A DNA stretch of 64,000 nucleotides from Paucihalobacter ruber (GTDB taxonomy: Bacteria; Bacteroidota; Bacteroidia; Flavobacteriales; Flavobacteriaceae), in NCBI RefSeq assembly GCF_006494535.1, contig NZ_VHIQ01000003.1, forward strand, positions 186,001-250,000, given 5' to 3'. The translations under genes were made by a program, and so were the position numbers. The notes beneath the pieces were generated by a model, which saw only the letters and a program-made list of their open reading frames with translations, did not search any database and had not been told where the DNA came from. Shown here piece after piece: positions 21,037 through 28,857 of the stretch. How positions within the stretch are numbered: the stretch's first letter is position 1; each line of letters opens with the position of its first letter.

Positions 21037-21318
21037 TCAGGCTTTTTTTGATTTGTATCTTTTAGCAGCTTCAACTAAGTTTTGATTAGGTTTTGGATTT
21101 CCGAATACGGCATCAAAGAATACTTTACGATCCTTCTCTGTTGCAATAATTCTGTCATTCTTTGCCACTATTTCTTCAGCTTGCTGTTTAACCACTCTAA
21201 TAATAAAGCTACTGAATGATTTGTCTCCACTAAGTTTCTGTGCTTTTTTGAAAATTCTTTTATCAGTTGAGGACACTCTCAGTTCAATGCGTTCGTCTTT
21301 ATTTAGCTGTGCTTCCAT
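21037..21318 (-). CDS. DUF1778 antitoxin, TacA-like
   Basis: 93 residues. The N-terminal part ERIELRVSSTDKRIFKKAQ is a ribbon-helix-helix type DNA-binding segment, and the C-terminal tail should wrap the toxin. Such antitoxins neutralise the acetyltransferase and repress their own operon. ATG at 21318. First gene of the two-gene operon. Confidence 0.9.
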   Translation of the reverse strand: MEAQLNKDERIELRVSSTDKRIFKKAQKLSGDKSFSSFIIRVVKQQAEEIVAKNDRIIATEKDRKVFFDAVFGNPKPNQNLVEAAKRYKSKKA

Positions 21319-21397
21319 CGTGTATTATGTTTTTTCAAATGTACGTTAAATAACCGTACAAACAAAATTTGTTTCTTTCCGACGTCTCGCGTAAATG

Positions 21398-21493
21398 GTT
21401 TGTGGCGGTATAAAAACCGCTCGCCATTCGGTTAAGATTTTAAGTTTCTAAAAATACAAAAACTTTGAGTTTAGCCCAAAATCCGCCATGAAC
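21398..21493. other. Structured non-coding element upstream of the toxin-antitoxin operon
   Basis: GTTTGTGGCGG (21398-21408) can pair with CCGCCATGAAC (21483-21493) over 11 positions, two of them G-U. Inside are GCGGT/ACCGC (21405-21409 with 21416-21420), an alternative TGGCG/CGCCA, and AAGTTT/AAACTT (21442-21447 with 21460-21465). The whole can fold into a multi-branched structure. I recall similar GGCGG...CCGCC elements between accessory genes in this phylum, but could not verify this. Confidence 0.4.
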
Positions 21494-21521
21494 TATATAC
21501 CCTGTTACCACATTTTTTTAT

Positions 21522-22040
21522 TTAATTAGCTTTAATCAAAAGTAAAATCAGCGTTATTAACATTCCTAAAATAAAAGCAATAATATTCTTACTTGTTAAT
21601 TCCTCTTTTTTAATTCCATAATTCAGTTTACTAATTTTCTTTTTATTCATAAGTATGATAATCAGAAATAAGATGGAAAAAGATATAACATAAAAAAATA
21701 TCAAATCATTATCAATTAAATCATCTTTAATTACCATGAATACTAAATTTGAAATCAAAAAATAAAAATATGATTGAATTAAAATCCAACCGATTTTTCT
21801 TTTGATAAAAACTCCGATGAATGGAAGCAATGATATTATAACAGGTCTTAAATAACTGAATCTTGTAGTAATATAAAAGTAATCAGCTATTTTGCTTTCA
21901 CTAAAACTATAGGCGACATCATAGTGATCAGTTATTTTTAAAATTGCATTAGTCAAATTAAATATAAACAAAAAGGCGATAAATATCTTAATTATTAATA
22001 TTAGATAATTATCTTTTAAGTTTTCTAAAGTTAATTTCAA
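21522..22040 (-). CDS. Multi-pass membrane protein of unknown function
   Basis: 172 residues with four or five hydrophobic segments (about 13-32, 64-78, 85-105, 114-132, 150-170) separated by short Lys-rich loops. No family recognised. No ATG is available near the 5' end; TTG at 22040 is the best start, so the N-terminus is uncertain. Very AT-rich. It lies inside the islet and is flanked by a 9-base inverted pair, GTTACCACA (21504-21512) and TGTGGTAAC (22175-22183). Confidence 0.55.
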   Translation of the reverse strand: MKLTLENLKDNYLILIIKIFIAFLFIFNLTNAILKITDHYDVAYSFSESKIADYFYITTRFSYLRPVIISLLPFIGVFIKRKIGWILIQSYFYFLISNLVFMVIKDDLIDNDLIFFYVISFSILFLIIILMNKKKISKLNYGIKKEELTSKNIIAFILGMLITLILLLIKAN

Positions 22041-22322
22041 ATTCCAGTTTACTTAAAATTATTATGCTCAATGTTTTGAGTGTGTTTTTTTTAAATTTTC
22101 TGTCATTTCACCCGCAATTTCATCATATCTTATAAATTCAACTCACGAATTTGACTTTTTTCGATTCTGAAATGTGTGGTAACTCATTATATCATAATTA
22201 TTTATATCGATATCTCGATATTAAGTGGGTTATTCGTGACTTCTCAAATATAATAAATCTACCTCAACCGTCGATCGATAAATACTTAAATATAAAACCC
22301 TAACTAAAGAATAACGGACTTC
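22041..22322. other. AT-rich non-coding stretch at the right end of the islet
   Basis: 282 bp without a supported gene. It contains TGTGGTAAC at 22175-22183 (inverse of a sequence at 21504) and a near-palindrome around 22208-22225 (TATCGATATCTCGATA). No terminator with a clear T-run was found for the HMG-CoA lyase gene that ends at 22323. Confidence 0.4.
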
Positions 22323-23186
22323 TCAATGATACACCGTAAATATTTTGGTGGCCTCGTTATAGGCACTTTCAAAACTAAAAGCGTTGAGATTATTTATTTT
22401 TTGCTGGGTAAAATACGAGAGAAGTCGTTCGGTGGGCATGTTACCGGTGAGTTCGTCTTTGGCCATAGGGCAGCCACCAAAACCTTGAATGGCGCCGTCA
22501 AATCTTAAACAACCGGCTTTGTAGGCGGCATCTACTTTTTCGTGCCAGGTAGATGGTGTGGTATGTAAATGCGCACCAAATTCTATATTCGGATAGGCAG
22601 GAATTAAATTGGAAAACAAATAATCGATGGTTTCGGGATTTGAAGTACCAACCGTATCGCTTAACGACAAAATCTTTACTCCCATTTTGGCAAGTTTCTC
22701 GGTCCATTCACCAACTATTTCAACATCCCAAGGGTCGCCATAAGGATTGCCAAAACCCATCGAAATATACACTACTACCTCTTTATCTACTTTGCTGGCA
22801 ATGTCCAAAATTTCGTTTAAGGTCACCACAGACTCCGCAATGGTTTTATGGGTATTTCGCATTTGAAAGTTTTCAGAAATAGAAAACGGAAATCCTAAAT
22901 AATCAATTTGGGCATGTTGGGCGGCATCTTGCGCACCTCTGGTATTGGCTATAATGGCCAGCAATTTACTGGAAGTTTTACTTAAATCTAATCCTGCCAA
23001 CACTTCAGCTGTATCTGCCATTTGCGGAATGGCTTTGGGCGACACAAAACTGCCAAAATCAATGGTGTCAAAACCCACACGTAACAAGGCCTGGATGTAT
23101 TGAATTTTCTTTTGTGTGGGAATAAATGCCTTGATACCTTGCATGGCATCGCGCGGACATTCGATTATTTTAAGCTTAGATTGCAT
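22323..23186 (-). CDS. hmgL: Hydroxymethylglutaryl-CoA lyase
   Basis: 287 residues. It splits HMG-CoA into acetyl-CoA and acetoacetate, the last step of leucine breakdown. The N-terminal ECPRDAMQG holds the catalytic Arg-Asp pair of the HMGL-like TIM barrel; SLSDTVGTSNPE and FGAHLHTT (metal-binding His residues) and the loop FGGCPMAKDELTGNMPTE with the active-site Cys are all present. Length is normal and the C-terminus is intact despite the repeat. A TATCTTTG element at 23194-23201 (minus) could be its promoter. A leucine dehydrogenase gene lies 6 kb away. Confidence 0.95.
   Translation of the reverse strand: MQSKLKIIECPRDAMQGIKAFIPTQKKIQYIQALLRVGFDTIDFGSFVSPKAIPQMADTAEVLAGLDLSKTSSKLLAIIANTRGAQDAAQHAQIDYLGFPFSISENFQMRNTHKTIAESVVTLNEILDIASKVDKEVVVYISMGFGNPYGDPWDVEIVGEWTEKLAKMGVKILSLSDTVGTSNPETIDYLFSNLIPAYPNIEFGAHLHTTPSTWHEKVDAAYKAGCLRFDGAIQGFGGCPMAKDELTGNMPTERLLSYFTQQKINNLNAFSFESAYNEATKIFTVYH
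22325..22405. repeat. 81-bp direct repeat, right copy (within HMG-CoA lyase 3' end)
   Basis: 77 of 81 bases match 19851-19931 in the same orientation. This copy forms the functional last 27 codons of the lyase gene, so the break point is inside the gene. Confidence 0.95.
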
Positions 23187-23193
23187 AGAGCAC

Positions 23194-23201
23194 CAAAGAT
23201 A
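23194..23201 (-). promoter_or_regulatory. Possible hmgL -7 element TATCTTTG
   Basis: Exact TAnnTTTG match on the minus strand, 8-15 bases before the ATG. That is very close, so the transcript would be nearly leaderless; no TTG -33 element is evident. Confidence 0.35.
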
Positions 23202-23299
23202 AGAAAGAAATTTGCCCTGAAAAGAACCTATTGCAGCAATAAAGAATTATTTTCATAATTAATTAAAATGTATTTACTTTGTAATAACAATTTAACATC

Positions 23300-23545
23300 A
23301 TGGAAACCGCAATTATTAAGATAGGAAATTCAAAAGGTCTACGCCTCAGCAAGAATATTTTGGAAAAATACAATATTAAAGATAAGGTAGAACTTATTCT
23401 GGAAAAGGGTCATATCATTCTGAAACCAATTCCTAGCCCACGCAAAAACTGGGATAAGGCATTTAAAAAAATGAACGAAAGCGGAGATGATAAACTTTTG
23501 ATGAGCGATATTTTTGAAGATGAAAATTTAGAAGAATGGAGCTAA
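23300..23545 (+). CDS. mazE: MazE-like antitoxin (AbrB/SpoVT fold)
   Basis: 81 residues. The N-terminal half (ETAIIKIGNSKGLRLSKNIL) is the swapped-hairpin AbrB/MazE DNA-binding fold; the C-terminal half is charged and probably disordered until it binds the toxin. It should neutralise MazF and repress the operon. The ATG at 23300 is preceded by a near-match promoter (TACTTTG at about 23274). It overlaps mazF by 10 bp and is divergent from hmgL. Confidence 0.9.
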   Translation: METAIIKIGNSKGLRLSKNILEKYNIKDKVELILEKGHIILKPIPSPRKNWDKAFKKMNESGDDKLLMSDIFEDENLEEWS

Positions 23546-23859
23546 ACCAATATGCAATAGTTCTTGTCAACCTGGACCCAACCGTAGGTAGCGAAATAAA
23601 AAAAACAAGACCTTGTGTTATTATTTCACCTGATGAAATGAATAGGAATTTAAACACCATTGTTCTCGCACCTATGACCACCAATCTTAAAAAGTATCCT
23701 ACAAGAGTTGCTGTGAATCACAACGGGAAAAAAGGTATGATTGTGATTGATCAAATTCGTACGGTTGATAAATCGAGAATCATAAAAACATTTGAAAAAT
23801 TAAATGACTCCGAAATTGATAAATGTAAAGAAATAATTAAAGAGACTTATGTTGATTGA
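23536..23859 (+). CDS. mazF: MazF/PemK-family endoribonuclease toxin
   Basis: 107 residues. QYAIVLVNLDPTVGSEIKKTRPCVIIS is the MazF N-terminal signature, with TVLAPMTT-like (IVLAPMTTN) and GMIVIDQIRTVDKSR following; the Arg and Thr/Ser residues used for RNA cleavage in MazF are in place. It cleaves RNA at short sequences not predictable here. Full length, start overlapping mazE. It is the second toxin-antitoxin pair within 3 kb. Confidence 0.92.
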   Translation: MELNQYAIVLVNLDPTVGSEIKKTRPCVIISPDEMNRNLNTIVLAPMTTNLKKYPTRVAVNHNGKKGMIVIDQIRTVDKSRIIKTFEKLNDSEIDKCKEIIKETYVD

Positions 23860-23866
23860 TAACTAT

Positions 23867-24481
23867 TTACAGTAAAATATAAACTGCAATTCCAACAAAC
23901 ACCAAAATTTGCAACCATTTAAAAAAAACATTGATTCTTTTATTGTTAACAGTAAACCGGGCAATAGTACCTGAAGCCATCGCTATGGTTGAGAAAATAA
24001 CAAAAGACACTGCCATAAAAATAAGTCCCAACACATAAAACTGAACCACCTTACTCAAATCATCACTAAACAAAAATCCCGGAAAAAAAGCCAGAAAAAA
24101 AATGGTGACTTTTGGGTTAAGAACATTCATAACAACACCTTGCTTAAACAACTGCCATAACGATTTTTTAGGAGCATCGCCACTTAACGAAATACCTTCG
24201 TTACTTTTAAATACTTTAAAGGCCAGATACAACAAATAAGCGGCTCCAAATATTTTGATAGCCGTATAAACAGAAGTATTATTTTTTATAATCGCCGACA
24301 GTCCAAACGCTAACAATGAAGTATGCACAATACATCCCGAAATAAGTCCTGCCACAGTTGCCATACCATATTTAACTCCATTGGTAATACTTTGAACCAA
24401 CACGTAGATATTATCAGGTCCGGGAGAAATGGCCAAAGCTGCCGTAGCAAAGGCGAATGAAATTAAAGTTTCGTAACTCAT
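23867..24481 (-). CDS. LysE/RhtB-family amino-acid exporter
   Basis: 204-residue inner-membrane protein with about six hydrophobic segments. The N-terminal SPGPDNIYVLVQSI is the LysE family signature, followed by GLISGCIVHT and NPKVTIFFLAFFPGF. It probably exports an amino acid or related metabolite; the substrate is not known. It starts one base after the pyrD stop on the same strand, so it is probably cotranscribed downstream of pyrD. Confidence 0.9.
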   Translation of the reverse strand: MSYETLISFAFATAALAISPGPDNIYVLVQSITNGVKYGMATVAGLISGCIVHTSLLAFGLSAIIKNNTSVYTAIKIFGAAYLLYLAFKVFKSNEGISLSGDAPKKSLWQLFKQGVVMNVLNPKVTIFFLAFFPGFLFSDDLSKVVQFYVLGLIFMAVSFVIFSTIAMASGTIARFTVNNKRINVFFKWLQILVFVGIAVYILL

Positions 24482-24482
24482 T

Positions 24483-25508
24483 TTATGATTGAGTTTGTTG
24501 TAAAATGGCTTTATTGATGGATTTAATTAGTGCCGGACCTTCATACACAAATCCGGTATACAATTGAACCAAACTGGCACCGGCTTTCAGTTTTTCAAGC
24601 GCATCTTCAGCCGAATGAATACCGCCAACGCCTATAATAGGGAAAGCACCTTTACTTTCTTGATGTAAAAATCGAATGACTTCGGTGGCGCGCAATTTTA
24701 ATGGTTTTCCGCTTAAGCCACCCATTTCGGCTTTATCTTCACTTTGCAAACCTTCGCGACTAATAGTTGTGTTGGTGGCTATCACTCCGGCGATTCCGGT
24801 AACTTTTACAATATCAATAATATCTAGAAGTTGTTCATTGGTTAAATCAGGAGCAATTTTTAATAATATAGGCTTCGCTTTTGGTTTTGTAAGATTGAGT
24901 TGTTGAAGCGAATTTAATAGTCTCGTGAGTGGTTCCTTATCTTGAAGTTCCCGCAAATTGGGTGTGTTTGGTGAGCTTACATTCACTACAAAATAATCTA
25001 CATCGTCAAAAAGTGCCTCAAAACAAAGTTTGTAATCATTTTCGGCTTCGTCGTTGGGTGTAACTTTATTTTTGCCAATATTTCCGCCAATTAAAACATT
25101 TGAATTTGTTTTCAATCTTTCAACCACAGCATCCATACCTTCATTGTTAAAACCCATTCGGTTGATAATGGCCTGATCTTTTTTAAGTCTGAACAAACGC
25201 TTTTTAGGATTGCCATCTTGTGGTTTGGGGGTTACCGTTCCTATTTCAATAAAACCAAAACCAAACAAGGATAATTCTTGAAACAATTCGGCGTTTTTAT
25301 CGAAACCGGCTGCCAAACCAACCGGATTTTTAAATTTTATTCCGAAAACTTCTCGCTCTAAAGATGGATGTTCTAAAATGTAAACCGATTTTAAAATACT
25401 TTTTACACCCGGAATTTTACAAATAAATTTAATAAACGAAAAGGTGAAATGATGTACCCTTTCAGGGTCGAATTGAAATAATAATGGCTTAATTAAAAAC
25501 TGGTACAT
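24483..25508 (-). CDS. pyrD: Dihydroorotate dehydrogenase (quinone), class 2
   Basis: 341 residues. It oxidises dihydroorotate to orotate in pyrimidine synthesis, passing electrons to quinone at the membrane. [16 protein letters not shown], the class 2 N-terminal helix ([18 protein letters not shown]) and [15 protein letters not shown] with the catalytic Ser typical of class 2 are visible; [11 protein letters not shown] binds FMN phosphate. The ATG at 25508 matches the family N-terminus; the open frame continues to 25640 but would overlap the divergent pepT gene. Confidence 0.96.
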   Translation of the reverse strand: MYQFLIKPLLFQFDPERVHHFTFSFIKFICKIPGVKSILKSVYILEHPSLEREVFGIKFKNPVGLAAGFDKNAELFQELSLFGFGFIEIGTVTPKPQDGNPKKRLFRLKKDQAIINRMGFNNEGMDAVVERLKTNSNVLIGGNIGKNKVTPNDEAENDYKLCFEALFDDVDYFVVNVSSPNTPNLRELQDKEPLTRLLNSLQQLNLTKPKAKPILLKIAPDLTNEQLLDIIDIVKVTGIAGVIATNTTISREGLQSEDKAEMGGLSGKPLKLRATEVIRFLHQESKGAFPIIGVGGIHSAEDALEKLKAGASLVQLYTGFVYEGPALIKSINKAILQQTQS

Positions 25509-25617
25509 GGCTACAAATTGCCTACAAAAGTAACTTAAAAGCACAGAATTTAAAAGAAAGCCGGCGAAGTGTTGTAACTTAATTTTAGGTTGTATACTTT
25601 TGATGAAAAGCACGATT

Positions 25618-26859
25618 ATGATTTCAAAAGAAGCCATCACTAAACGTTTTACAAGTTACGTTACCATTGATACGGAGTCTGACCCAAATAGTGAAACAAC
25701 TCCAAGCACCAAAAAGCAATGGGATTTAGCCAATAAACTGTTTGAAGAACTAAAAAGTATTGGTATGAGTGATGTTTCTATTGACGACAATGCCTACGTC
25801 ATGGCAACACTGCCGTCTAACATCAAGGCAAAAGTTCCCACAATAGGTTTTATTTCACATTTTGATACCTCTCCCGATTTTACAGGTGCCAACGTTAAAC
25901 CTCAAATTATAGAAAACTACAACGGTAAGGACATTGTTTTAAATGCTGAGAAAGATATAGTCTTATCGCCCGATTATTTTGATGATTTACTCCAATACAA
26001 AGGCCAAACTCTTATCACAACTGATGGCACTACCCTATTAGGCGCCGATGACAAAGCCGGTATTACAGAAATTGTAAGTGCCATGGAATACCTCATCCAT
26101 CATCCCGAAGTTAAACATGGCGACATTAAAGTTTGTTTTACGCCTGATGAAGAAATTGGTCGAGGTGCTCATAAATTTGACGTCAAAAAATTTGGTGCAG
26201 ACTGGGCTTACACCATGGATGGCAGTGAAATTGGTGAATTAGAATACGAAAATTTTAATGCCGCCGCCGCAGTCATTCACATTAAAGGAAAAATTGTACA
26301 TCCCGGTTATGCCAAAGGGAAAATGATCAACTCGATGTACATGGCAACCGACTTTATCAATTCATTACCCCGATTAGAAACACCAGAACACACCGAAGGT
26401 TATCAGGGATTTTTTCATTTGCACCAAATTGAAGGTAAAGTAGACGAAACCAAATTGCATTACATTATTAGAGATCACGATAGGGATAAATTTGAAGCCA
26501 GAAAACAAATGATGCAACAACTGACTCAAGATTTAAATACCAGTTATGGAGATGAAATTATTTCGGTTGAGATAAAAGATCAATATTTTAACATGAAAGA
26601 AAAGGTTGAACCGGTTATGCACATAGTTGACATAGCCGAAGAAGCCATGAAGCAATTGGGCATTAAGCCAAAAATTAAACCCATTCGTGGTGGCACAGAT
26701 GGCTCTCAATTGTCTTATATGGGACTGCCTTGCCCTAATATTTTTGCAGGCGGCCATAATTTTCATGGACGTTACGAGTATGTGCCTGTTGAAAGTATGA
26801 TAAAAGCAACAGAAGTAATTTGCAAAATAGCCGAACTAACGGCACAACGATATTCCTAA
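25618..26859 (+). CDS. pepT: Peptidase T (tripeptidase)
   Basis: 413-residue M20-family zinc aminotripeptidase that releases N-terminal residues from tripeptides in the cytoplasm. [12 protein letters not shown] holds the first metal His and Asp, [12 protein letters not shown] the bridging Asp, [14 protein letters not shown] the catalytic Glu, and [12 protein letters not shown] the C-terminal metal His. The start [11 protein letters not shown] at 25618 matches the family; an in-frame codon at 25600 adds six residues. Divergent from pyrD. Confidence 0.95.
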   Translation: MISKEAITKRFTSYVTIDTESDPNSETTPSTKKQWDLANKLFEELKSIGMSDVSIDDNAYVMATLPSNIKAKVPTIGFISHFDTSPDFTGANVKPQIIENYNGKDIVLNAEKDIVLSPDYFDDLLQYKGQTLITTDGTTLLGADDKAGITEIVSAMEYLIHHPEVKHGDIKVCFTPDEEIGRGAHKFDVKKFGADWAYTMDGSEIGELEYENFNAAAAVIHIKGKIVHPGYAKGKMINSMYMATDFINSLPRLETPEHTEGYQGFFHLHQIEGKVDETKLHYIIRDHDRDKFEARKQMMQQLTQDLNTSYGDEIISVEIKDQYFNMKEKVEPVMHIVDIAEEAMKQLGIKPKIKPIRGGTDGSQLSYMGLPCPNIFAGGHNFHGRYEYVPVESMIKATEVICKIAELTAQRYS

Positions 26860-26860
26860 T

Positions 26861-26897
26861 AAAAAAGCCGTTTCAGTTTAATTGAAACGGCTTTTTT
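26861..26897. terminator. Bidirectional terminator between pepT and yajC
   Basis: Perfect 15-bp stem AAAAAAGCCGTTTCA (26861-26875) with TGAAACGGCTTTTTT (26883-26897), loop of 7. A-run on the left and T-run on the right serve both the + and - strand genes that converge here. Confidence 0.92.
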
Positions 26898-26916
26898 AAA
26901 AATTTATAATTTTATT

Positions 26917-27204
26917 TTATTCTGCGCTTGCTTGTAGCTTAGCACTCATTTCCATTGAGATGGCAGATCTGTCAAACTTAATTTTCCCTGCTAGTGTTTC
27001 AATAACACAGCTGTTGTCTTTATCGTTAAGTTCAACTATTTTGCCATACATGCCACTTTTTGTGATAACTCTATCGCCCTTTTTAAGTTCAGTAATAAAC
27101 TTTTTTTCTTTTTTCTGACGTTTAAGTTGCGGTGCAATCATAAAGAAATACACCACTGCAAACATTGCTACAAATGGCAGAAATGAACCAATTCCTTCAC
27201 CCAT
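26917..27204 (-). CDS. yajC: Preprotein translocase accessory subunit YajC
   Basis: 95 residues, one membrane helix (about 8-24, FLPFVAMFAVVYFFMIAP) followed by QLKRQKKEKKF and the typical cytoplasmic domain LKKGDRVITKSGMYGKIVEL. It associates with SecDF and the Sec translocon. It starts five bases after the DUF1573 gene on the same strand, so the two are probably one transcript. An Asp/Lys-rich C-terminus is usual. Confidence 0.93.
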   Translation of the reverse strand: MGEGIGSFLPFVAMFAVVYFFMIAPQLKRQKKEKKFITELKKGDRVITKSGMYGKIVELNDKDNSCVIETLAGKIKFDRSAISMEMSAKLQASAE

Positions 27205-27209
27205 ATTAA

Positions 27210-27689
27210 TTATTGCATTGGAGTGACAGACGCAGAACCGGCGTTAGCACTTGGGTTAATGAAAGCTTTTATACTAACACTTTCGTTGCCTTTTTCTGTA
27301 TTGGTAGTTAGATTAACTGTTTTTCGAACTTGGTTAGCTCCTTTACCGTTAAATTTTACTGCAAACTCACCTGTTTCACCCGGCGCCACTTCTCTGGTCC
27401 AGTTTGATGGCACAGTACAACCGCAAGTACTTTTAATATCGCTTACAACTAACATTGAGTTACCTGTATTTGTGTATTTAAATACTGTTTCAACAGGTGT
27501 ACCATCTTCAAGAGTACCAAAATCGTGCTCAACTTTATCGAAGCTAATTACAGGAAAATTACCGGCATTAGCATCTCTTTGGGCAGCCTGAGCTACATTT
27601 TCTTCTTTAATCTTTACTGTGGCGTCTTCTTTGCATGAAGTTGTAAACACCAAACATAAAGCGCTAAATCCTAAAATTACTTTTTTCAT
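27210..27689 (-). CDS. DUF1573 lipoprotein
   Basis: 159 residues. Signal peptide and lipobox FTTSC (Cys about residue 19), then a DUF1573 immunoglobulin-like domain: KVEHDFGTLEDGTPVE, then TNTGNSMLVVSDIKSTCGCTVP with the characteristic CGC. The family is widespread in Bacteroidota envelopes; a defined role is not known to me. First gene of a probable pair with yajC. A TACTTTTG promoter element lies at 27736-27743. Confidence 0.9.
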   Translation of the reverse strand: MKKVILGFSALCLVFTTSCKEDATVKIKEENVAQAAQRDANAGNFPVISFDKVEHDFGTLEDGTPVETVFKYTNTGNSMLVVSDIKSTCGCTVPSNWTREVAPGETGEFAVKFNGKGANQVRKTVNLTTNTEKGNESVSIKAFINPSANAGSASVTPMQ

Positions 27690-27735
27690 TGCTTAAAATT
27701 TAAATTATTGTGTATGATTTGTTGCATTTAAAACC

Positions 27736-27743
27736 CAAAAGTA
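27736..27743 (-). promoter_or_regulatory. -7 element TACTTTTG for the DUF1573-yajC pair
   Basis: Exact TAnnTTTG match on the minus strand, 47-54 bases from the ATG. A TTG lies about 24 bases further upstream, somewhat wide for a -33 element. Confidence 0.5.
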
Positions 27744-27807
27744 GTAATAATTTTGTAGTTATTAAAACAATTGTATTGAGCTTAACGCTTTTCATTGCTT
27801 CAAATGA

Positions 27808-28752
27808 CTACTTTAAGCCTCTGCCTGTCTTGTTAAGAGAATTACTATTTTGATACTGTTTAACCAAATTATCAAGTATTCCGTTTATAAATGTACTGCT
27901 TTTGGGAGTTGAATATTCTTTGGCAATTTCTAGATATTCATTAATGGTAACTTTAACGGGGATACTGGGGAAGTGTTTAAATTCACAAATAGCCATGGTC
28001 AATAAAGTAGCATCTACAGCAGCCAAACGCTCTGAATCCCAGTTGGTGGTTTTACCCTTAATTTCAAGATTCAGCTCGTCTTTGTACAGTAATGTTTTTT
28101 GATACAGCTGAATTGCAAATTGCTTATCGTCTTCATCCTTATACAAATCAGGTAAAAAGTAGGTATCATTGCTTTCGGGTTTGATCTGTTTAAGCATCTT
28201 TAATAAATTGGTGTTGATAATTGGTAAATCGTCAATCCAAGTTAGTTTTTTATCTTCAAGATAATCGTAAAGTTTTTCGTTAGGGGCAATAATGTCTCTG
28301 AAAATATCGGCTACAAATTGTCTGTCACTTTCAAAATCGTGGTTATTTGACTCGGCATATTTTCGGTAGATTTTGCTTTTTAAAATTTGTTTGAAGATTT
28401 TATCAACGTATTCAAAATCTAAATCCCAATAGTTTATTTTTTGTTTCGCTATGGTTTCAATCAGTAATTTATTTGTTGAAATTTTTAACAAAACCTGGTT
28501 ATTAATAATAACTCTGCTTGGTTCCGGTTCGTTGGAATCTACTAAAATTCGGTTTTGAAGTTTTTTGTAATAGTCTTCAGATTTCTTGTGAAGCTCAATA
28601 AACAAAGACATCATGAGTAAGTAGAGATCGTACATATTACTCATACTGTTTAGAAGAAATTTTTGATCGGTATTACCTTCTGAAATTTCATTTTGACCTA
28701 ACGCAAAAAGGGTTTGCATTACTTTAATACGAATATGTCTTCTGTTCAACAT
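27808..28752 (-). CDS. nusB: Transcription antitermination factor NusB (long Bacteroidota form)
   Basis: 314 residues. The C-terminal half carries the NusB helical fold (AVDATLLTMAICEFKHFPSIPVKVTINEYLEIAKEYSTPKS in pieces, ending in FINGILDNL); the first 170 residues are an extension seen in Bacteroidota and absent from the roughly 140-residue E. coli protein. NusB with NusE binds boxA RNA and keeps rRNA transcription going. MLNRRHIRIKVMQTLFAL is the usual start. Single gene with its own promoter element. Confidence 0.93.
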   Translation of the reverse strand: MLNRRHIRIKVMQTLFALGQNEISEGNTDQKFLLNSMSNMYDLYLLMMSLFIELHKKSEDYYKKLQNRILVDSNEPEPSRVIINNQVLLKISTNKLLIETIAKQKINYWDLDFEYVDKIFKQILKSKIYRKYAESNNHDFESDRQFVADIFRDIIAPNEKLYDYLEDKKLTWIDDLPIINTNLLKMLKQIKPESNDTYFLPDLYKDEDDKQFAIQLYQKTLLYKDELNLEIKGKTTNWDSERLAAVDATLLTMAICEFKHFPSIPVKVTINEYLEIAKEYSTPKSSTFINGILDNLVKQYQNSNSLNKTGRGLK

Positions 28753-28823
28753 TTTTAAAGAACTTACTATGTAATCTTTTTAAAGATTATAAATTAACGA
28801 TTAACCTTCAATAATAGAAAGTG

Positions 28824-28831
28824 CAAAAGTA
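28824..28831 (-). promoter_or_regulatory. nusB -7 element TACTTTTG
   Basis: Exact TAnnTTTG match on the minus strand, 72-79 bases before the nusB ATG. The same octamer precedes the DUF1573 and trxB genes. Confidence 0.5.
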
Positions 28832-28857
28832 GCGCAAAAACAAAAAGAATTAAGTAA

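Larger units (their letters stand above)
19932..22324. other. Accessory islet bounded by 81-bp direct repeats
   Basis: The 2.4-kb stretch between the two copies of the HMG-CoA lyase 3' end holds a lipoprotein gene, a TacAT-like toxin-antitoxin pair and a membrane-protein gene, all on the minus strand, separated by non-coding stretches of about 130-280 bp with hairpins. No integrase, transposase or relaxase is present. The arrangement fits insertion of an element at the 3' end of a gene, later reduced, or a duplication followed by replacement of the middle. Confidence 0.6.

Noticed and set aside
22208-22225. Palindrome TATCGATATCTCGATA as an operator
   Set aside because: Imperfect, very AT-rich, and far from any start codon; nothing links it to a regulator.
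19932-22324. Complete integrative element or prophage
   Set aside because: No integrase, transposase, relaxase, replication or phage structural gene is present in the 2.4-kb interval.
22326-22882. Open frames antisense to hmgL
   Set aside because: They lie opposite conserved lyase motifs and show no signal peptide, domain or start context.
25509-25640. Longer N-terminus for pyrD
   Set aside because: It would overlap the divergent pepT start and adds residues unlike any class 2 enzyme; the ATG at 25508 matches the family.
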